NCBI GenBank assembly: GCA_963573385.1
Contig: CAUYLG010051959.1
Location: 1-64,000, forward strand
DNA: 64,000 nt
Source of the DNA: Cacajao melanocephalus
Taxonomy: Eukaryota; Chordata; Mammalia; Primates; Pitheciidae
Direction of reading: 5' to 3'
Below, piece by piece: positions 30,975-64,000 of the stretch. How positions within the stretch are numbered: position 1 is the first letter of the stretch; each line of letters starts with the position of its first letter. The position numbers and the translations under genes are program-made. The notes beneath the pieces were generated by a model. It was not told the origin of the DNA, did no database searches, and saw nothing but the letters and a program-made list of their open reading frames with translations.

Positions 30975-31127
30975 TCAGAAAAAAATATGTTGGAATTATG
31001 AGAACAAACAAAATAAAAAGAAGAGCTCATCAATTTCAAAAGTAACTTCCTAGATGCTATCCCTCTTCATTCTGCATTAATATTTGTATTTCTATATATT
31101 TGTTTATTTGTACTCTACTTAAACACA

Positions 31128-31352
31128 TTTTTGGGATTGGCAGCATTGTATAAAGGAAAAGCCTTAGGCTCTGGAGCCATGTTACCTTCCACATGGCTTT
31201 CAACAAAAATATATAATCTCTCTGAAGCTGTCTCCTCATCTCTAAAATGGGGATTATAATAATACCTACCTAGAAGTACTTTGAAGATTTAGACAAATTA
31301 CATAATAAAATATCCTAGCATAACATGAAAGGCATTCAATACGTATTGGTCC
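31128..31352 (-). mobile_element. MIR
   Basis: Reverse MIR: GGCTCTGGAGCCATGTTACC, AAAATGGGGATTATAATAATACC and GGCATTCAATACG. Confidence 0.8.
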
Positions 31353-31679
31353 CCTTCTTATCCAAGAGGTTTTAAAGTTCCACAAGGGCACACATCACAT
31401 ATTCATTTTACTCACCTCTGTAAATATTTTTAAATCATTTGACAAATTCCTTTTTAGATGGTTGTATACTGCTGGAATTATGGGGCTATAGGAGAAGTTA
31501 TGGTAGAACTCACCAAACTGTTATGTCCTCAAAATGTATTCTATCTCATCTTCAAAAAATATAAAGCCTGTTATTTCTCCCATATTTGAACCAATTATTC
31601 TGATGGATATTCTGTGGAGCCATATGCCAACGTAGCAATATACATATTTGCCTTCTAAATAGTAGTAGTAAATTCTAAT

Positions 31680-31938
31680 AGTAATGCTTTTTAACCTAAG
31701 AATTGTATTTCTAAGAATTTATGGTAAAGAACAAAAAATACACTCAAAGATGCATGTACAAGTATGTTTAGTGCACACTGTAACAGGAGGGAAAATGGAA
31801 ATAATAAAAGAATACATTATCACAGATGCAAAATACAAAGTATAATGAAGACATGAAGCCACATTTTAGTAATATATTTAATTATGTGAGAATTCGCTCA
31901 ATATAAAGTGAAGAAAACAAGTTACAAAGCTGTATGTA
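31680..31938 (+). mobile_element. Old L1M 3' region
   Basis: CTAAGAATTTATGGTAAAG, CAAAGATGCATGTACAAG and AAAATGGAAATAATAAAAG are L1M-like. The Alu below ends it. Confidence 0.6.
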
Positions 31939-32337
<399 letters not shown>

Positions 32338-32471
32338 TTACTAGTGATTTTACGTTTATTGTTTAGAACTTTCTATATTTTCTAAAATTTCGTATATTTA
32401 TAATTAGAAAGATATCAATGACTTATGCCTGCTTAATTTTAATAAGGTATTTAAGATTAAAATTTAATATA

Positions 32472-32785
32472 GGCCAAGTATGGTGGTTCACACCTGTAAT
32501 TCCAGCACTTTGGGAGGCCAAGGTGGGTGCACAGCTGAAGCCCAGGAGTTTGAGACCAGCCTGGGCAACATAGTGAGACCCATCTCTCCAAAAAAAAAAT
32601 TTAAAAATTAGCTGGGCGTGGTGGCACATGCCTGTGGACCCAGCTATTTGGGAGGCTGAGGTGGGAGGATCTCTTGAGCCCAAGAAGTCAAGGCTGCAGT
32701 GAGCTAAGATTACACACACCTTCTGCACTCCAGCCTGGGTGACAAGTGGTACCCTGTCTCAAAAAAAAAAAAAAAAAAAAAAAAA
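32472..32785 (+). mobile_element. Alu (J-type) with long A tail
   Basis: GGCCAAGTATGGTGGTTCACAC to an uninterrupted run of about 25 A. Confidence 0.92.
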
Positions 32786-32999
32786 CGCGAAGAGAAAAAC
32801 CAACCTTAAATACACTATCTTTACATAGTGTGTTTACTGTAGTATCTTGTTTCACTTCACCAAGAAAACAGCTGAAGATAAAAGTTAGCTTCTAAAGTAC
32901 ATATTGAGTCTCTGAAAGGTAGCTTTGTGAAGTAGAAAAGCAGTTTTGAAACCCAGGTATGTGGCCCTCAGCAAGTTAAGAAGCAGAAGAATAGGAGCT

Positions 33000-33412
33000 G
33001 GAGGCAGGGAACCTAACTAAGGCCCATTGACGCTGACTGGGTATCAGACGCTACTCCCATTTCAACCCCCTTTTTTTCTGTGTGGCAGTTGAAAAAATGA
33101 AAGTACCTCTTATTGATCTCCTCCCACAACCAGTCAGACTGGTTGTGGGCCTACTCTTCATTCTGACTGGTCCCCTCCTGCAACCAATCAGACTGGTTGT
33201 GGGCCAATGGGAACCCTCTAGAGGGTATTTAAACCCCAGAAAATTCTGTAACCAATGCTCCTGAGCAGCTCGCACTAGGCAGTGCTCACTCTGCGGAGTG
33301 TACTTTTATTTAAAATAAATCTCTGCTTTCGCTGCCTTGCTTTGTTTGTGCATTTTGTCCAATTCTTTGTTCAAAACGCCAAGAACCCAGACAGCTACCC
33401 TCAACCGGTAAC
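33000..33412 (+). mobile_element. Solo LTR of a class I endogenous retrovirus
   Basis: Complete LTR architecture: CCAAT-containing enhancer repeats, TATTTAAA box (33226-33233), AATAAA (33316-33321), a U5-like part and a terminal CCGGTAACA. No internal viral sequence is present. The family is not named. It contains a perfect 27-bp palindrome at 33123-33149 and a related second copy 50 bp on. It lies 2 kb upstream of SNRPF. Confidence 0.65.
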
Positions 33413-34560
33413 AGTTACCTGCTGGGCCTGCTTCCTCATCTCTAAAACGGGGCTGTCACCCCGAATCAGACGGTGTGGCAAGATTTCCACAATTGTTGAA
33501 AGAGCCTGACACATAGGAACCCAAAGTCTGTACAAAGACTTAACATTCATGAAACAATAGGCAAACTAAAGTAGAAATCCACTGAAGTTTAGGGTGAATA
33601 CATTGTAATAACTTGTTTGGTAAAATCGACACTAAAAATCACTGTCTTGTCAGTGTTCAACATTTACGTGAACAATAATATTTAAAGTCTCCTGAGCCTT
33701 TACAAGGCCAAGCCCTGTTTTATGTTAAATTCTCGCAACCATGCTGAGATGGTTCCGTTTTTGAAGCTGCATTCCTGCCCAGGAAACAATGGCCCTCGGG
33801 GGTTCAGACACTGCTTAACACCGGCCGCGCCTGATAGAGGCAAGTTCGAATGCAGTCCCTCTCCAAAGTCTTACCCACTGCTCCACAATGCCTCAATACC
33901 AACCATTTCATCCTCAATTCCAAATCCACCTCTTCAGGGCTGCAAAAAAGCCGTACTTCGCAAAGGGCGAGTTCTCCAAAAACTGCATTTAGCATTTCAG
34001 ATCCGAGTGAGCTGAACTCACTAGGATAACGGGAAAAACTAGTGAAATTCAGAGAGCACCGTTAACATCGAAAGTTTTAATCTGTGATAGCGGAAATACT
34101 GCTTACGCCCTTAGGTAATTTCAAATGCTCATAAGAAGGCCGTGCGGGTCTCTTCTGGAGATGCAAAAGAAAGGTGAGTAAACTTAATCAATTATGGCTT
34201 TCAAATTTTAGTTAATGGAGGAAATAGCAAGTTTCCACTCGTCATAATTACAGGCATCACTATCATTGTATCGTTATTCCAGCACTAATGAAAGATCTCA
34301 AGAACATATAAAGCAGCAGTAAAGGGTGCTAAGAAATGACAGTGTGGTCACATCAACTTGCCCAAGGTTACATCCGGGGAGTCAGGGTTCAAACCAGGTC
34401 TGTCTGGCTCTAGAATAATTGTTCTCTGCTACCTCCAAATCCTGTGTATGTGTTTTCACTATACTATTTTGTTGTTTATAGATCTGAATTGGAAGTTGTT
34501 CAGTACCCTGAACTTAGCAACTAACTGATATAAAGGTATCCCTTATAGAAATCTCAAACT
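33413..34560. other. Upstream flank of SNRPF
   Basis: Contains MIR sequence near 33650-33895 (TTCGAATGCAGTCC, CACTGCTCCACAATGCCTC) and 34330-34440 (GTCAGGGTTCAAACCAGGTC). No gene seen. Confidence 0.55.
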
Positions 34561-34776
34561 AATTCTTTATTCCTTTCAGGAAGAAGAGTCTTGAGAATAT
34601 GCATTATAAAACATGTTTCAATAAAGTTATTTTAAAAAAAGAAAAGATAGGAAGGTGGGGGGGGCATGATACCGTATCCTAGACGCAAGCTGGCATCGTT
34701 TGAAAGAAATTCCGTCCCCTACTCCCTTCGGTGCGATTCGCGGCCCCTAATCTAGTCTGGCAACCCCCTAGACTAA

Positions 34777-34965
34777 GGCCCTTTTGGCCTCTGTGATTGG
34801 ACGCAAAGAGATGCGTGCTGATTGGAGGAGGTGGTTGGGCAGTATCTCCTGGCAACCAGCAGTCGTGTGGGTTTGCGCCTCGTGTGAGGCGCGTGGGCCT
34901 TGGGAAACCCGCCCTGAGGGTCGCCGCGAGGCCGCCAAGGACTAGAGGCCGGCCGGTGTTTCTAA
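34777..34965 (+). repeat. Left arm of inverted promoter duplication
   Basis: This 189-nt segment is the reverse complement of 35221-35409 with about 8 mismatches, so about 96% identity. It carries two inverted CCAAT boxes (GATTGG). In minus-strand reading it has the same order of elements as the SNRPF proximal promoter, pointing leftwards. The 255-nt spacer at 34966-35220 is not repeated. Confidence 0.95.
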
Positions 34966-35220
34966 ATGTGCTGCCCTTCCCCTAGGGACGGTCTGGGAGA
35001 GGCTGTGTACCCTTTAGAGCGGACGGATCTGACTTCTCCCCAGCTTGGCTAACGGGCGGGGGGGGAAATGGATGTTGCATTAAAGGAAACACTCCGGTAG
35101 AAATGGCCTGCAGCAGAGGCGCCCCCAAATCATGGAACCTGTTGGAAGAATGAGACAGGAACTCTAGGACTCCGAACTTATTCTCACGGATGTAAAAGGA
35201 CAAAGTAAATCCCCATTAGA

Positions 35221-35409
35221 TTAGAAACACCGGCCGGCCTCTAATCTTTGGCTGCCTCGCGGCGACCCTCAGGGCGGGTTTCCCAAGGCCCACGCGCCTC
35301 AGACAAGGCGCAAACCCACGCGACTGCTGGTTGCCAGGAGATACTGCCCAGCCACCTCCTCCAATCAGCACGCATCTCTTTGCGTCCAATCACAGAGGCC
35401 GAAAGGGCC
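35221..35409 (-). repeat. Right arm of inverted promoter duplication (SNRPF proximal promoter)
   Basis: Reverse-complement partner of 34777-34965. It ends about 20-30 bp before the estimated SNRPF exon 1, so the arm is the proximal promoter and excludes exon 1. Mismatches are mostly transitions at or near CpG. Confidence 0.95.
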
Positions 35410-35429
35410 GTGGTGGGAGGTGAAAGGTC

Positions 35430-35559
35430 ACACTCTTGTTTGGCGGCCATTTCTCTTGAAGCTCAGAGGTTCAGGGCTTGCGGTACCTGCTGTAGTCACG
35501 AGGGACGAGCGGCGGCCTGGTTGGCAGCGAGTAGCCTGCAGCATTTGCCCGTGATTACG

Positions 35560-35562
<3 letters not shown>
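35430..35562 (+). CDS. SNRPF: SNRPF exon 1 (5'UTR plus ATG)
   Basis: The first exon is almost entirely 5'UTR. Its last three bases are the initiator ATG at 35560-35562, directly followed by the donor GTAAGG. Context is favourable, with A at -3 and, after splicing, A at +4. The 5' boundary is approximate: there is no TATA box. A CCAT core in GGCGGCCATTT (CCAT at 35447-35450) resembles a YY1 site, which is common just downstream of start sites of housekeeping genes. Confidence 0.85.
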
Positions 35563-42635
<7,073 letters not shown>

Positions 42636-42755
42636 CATATTTTGTGGGGGGTTTTTTTTCTTCTCTTTTTTTTTTTCCCTGATCCCAGCCCCCAGGATTT
42701 TTTTTTATATATATATATTTCTAGACAATAAAGATTCGTTTGTTCTTCACCTTGA

Positions 42756-43793
42756 CTTGTGAACTGTTTGTATTCAGATATTTATAAGCAAAGCTCAAAT
42801 GTTGAACCAATTGGGAAAGATTACTCACAAAACTAATGCTTTAAAAGTCACCGAATTTTATTTACGTTGCTTTCCTTTTGTAAGCTTGATACTCTGTTTT
42901 TTTCCTCTAAAGGATAGTTATTTATGTGCTTTAGATATTTTTACGAAGGTGAATTTCAGACCTTTTCTGGTAAAATTATATATTAGCTGAGACCTTTTAA
43001 ATGCAACTTTTTTCTTTTAAAGTTATTTTTGAGCCACTTTTAACATGTATAAAATTAAACATGTTTTTGGTATTAATAATATACTGTCTTATTTAACTTA
43101 GTAAAATTACATGTTACTTCTGTGTCAGTATAAGCTAAATGCACATATTGTAGCTAAAATTGAAACATCTAAAAATTAAAATGATTGTGCAGACAAGGCA
43201 CAACAGAAATTGGGAACTGACATTTGGGCTGAAGGCATATGGTTTGTTTACTAAGGAGAAAAAAGTTCTCTGAACAAAATGTAATGTGAAATAAAAACCA
43301 GTCTCACAGATGTTCTGACACCATAACCTCGAGGTTAAGTTTTAAGCCCCTCAAAACCCTTCAGATATTTTAGGGTTGTACATTGTTAAAATGTATATTC
43401 CATAGTAATAACAGTATGCTGTGAACTTCCCTACAGATGGATTGAGAAAATATATCATTTAAATAATTATGTTGTAAGAGAATGGCCATTATTATACTTC
43501 AGCGGTCATTTACCATACAGTTTTATCAATAAACTATCTTTTATGTGTATCCCCAAGTGGGACAACTCAAAGTATAGATAAAAATGTTTAGCTATATGGA
43601 ATAATACTTATGAATACTTAAAGGCTTCAACAAAATAAAATAACTCATTTCTAATCCTGTAGCCCTTAGAATAAGGGCCTTTCTCAAATTCATTAGGCCT
43701 GGTACATGGGGCAGAATATTGCCATTAGTGAAAGCCAAAATTTACAAAATATACCTAAGACATTCTGATAATAAAATGTGTTACTGCTTTTAT
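42756..43793. other. Spacer between convergent SNRPF and CCDC38 3' ends
   Basis: AT-rich unique-looking sequence of about 1 kb. No gene, Alu or LTR is visible. Several scattered AATAAA-like hexamers occur on the + strand (for example near 42730 and 43530) and could serve as alternative SNRPF polyadenylation signals. Confidence 0.6.
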
Positions 43794-63877
<20,084 letters not shown>

Positions 63878-64000
63878 CTGCTGTTCAGAATGTCCAGGTG
63901 AAGTCCATGCCGTTGGTGATGGTGGAGTGAAAAGAAATAACATGGAATTAGAAATAAGCCCTTGCACTTGGTGCAAGTTATTCATTTTTCTGCACAGACA

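Larger units (their letters stand above)
34680..35442 (+). promoter_or_regulatory. SNRPF: CpG-rich, TATA-less SNRPF promoter
   Basis: The local composition changes abruptly from AT-rich to GC- and CpG-rich. CCAAT boxes occur as CCAATCAG and CCAATCAC, about 35361 and 35388, roughly 50-80 bp upstream of exon 1. A second pair lies inverted as GATTGG near 34795 and 34821. There is no TATA box. This fits a constitutive housekeeping promoter. Symmetry of the two halves suggests possible divergent initiation. Confidence 0.8.

Overview
The window is nuclear DNA from a simian primate: human or a close relative. It holds about 28 Alu elements of J, S and S/Y-like types, plus L1M, L2 and MIR fragments, MLT/MST-type LTRs and hAT DNA transposons. 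GT-AG introns and a CpG-rich promoter confirm a mammalian protein-coding locus. Several residues in the CCDC38 exons differ from the human protein as I remember it, so a non-human primate is possible. I could not test this.

Layout. Positions 1-34,700 are intergenic and dominated by interspersed repeats. They also hold four to five LTR fragments, several microsatellites, a 160-codon coding-like remnant at 641-1123 and a local duplication near 18.4-19.1 kb. Positions 34,700-35,560 are the CpG-rich SNRPF promoter, built around an inverted duplication with two 189-bp arms at about 96% identity. SNRPF occupies about 35,430-42,755 on the + strand. Its four exons can be joined exactly into an 86-residue Sm protein. 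Positions 42,760-43,790 are a short spacer between the convergent 3' ends. From 43,794 to the right edge the minus strand carries the 3' half of CCDC38. I resolved seven exons whose splice phases all agree, and the 5' half of the gene lies beyond the window.

Inside the CCDC38 introns lie more Alu and L1 copies, a near-perfect 25-bp-arm hairpin at 48.46 kb, an LTR, a large inverted repeat at 56.9-57.1 kb, and an L1 interrupted by an MLT1 LTR and by a processed pseudogene of an oocyte-secreted-protein/PLAC1-like gene.

The two genes are functionally unrelated: SNRPF is a core spliceosomal protein and CCDC38 a testis and flagellum coiled-coil protein. They are linked by tail-to-tail arrangement and by a nearly identical 231-bp direct duplication, one copy in SNRPF intron 2 and one in the last CCDC38 intron. 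The two pre-mRNAs therefore carry complementary sequence.

I found no bacterial-type operon, CRISPR array or novel enzymatic system. The most notable non-routine structures are the inverted-duplicated promoter, the 231-bp duplication, the intronic hairpin and the retrocopy. Repeat family names rest on recognition by eye, so boundaries are approximate to several bases and subfamily names are tentative.
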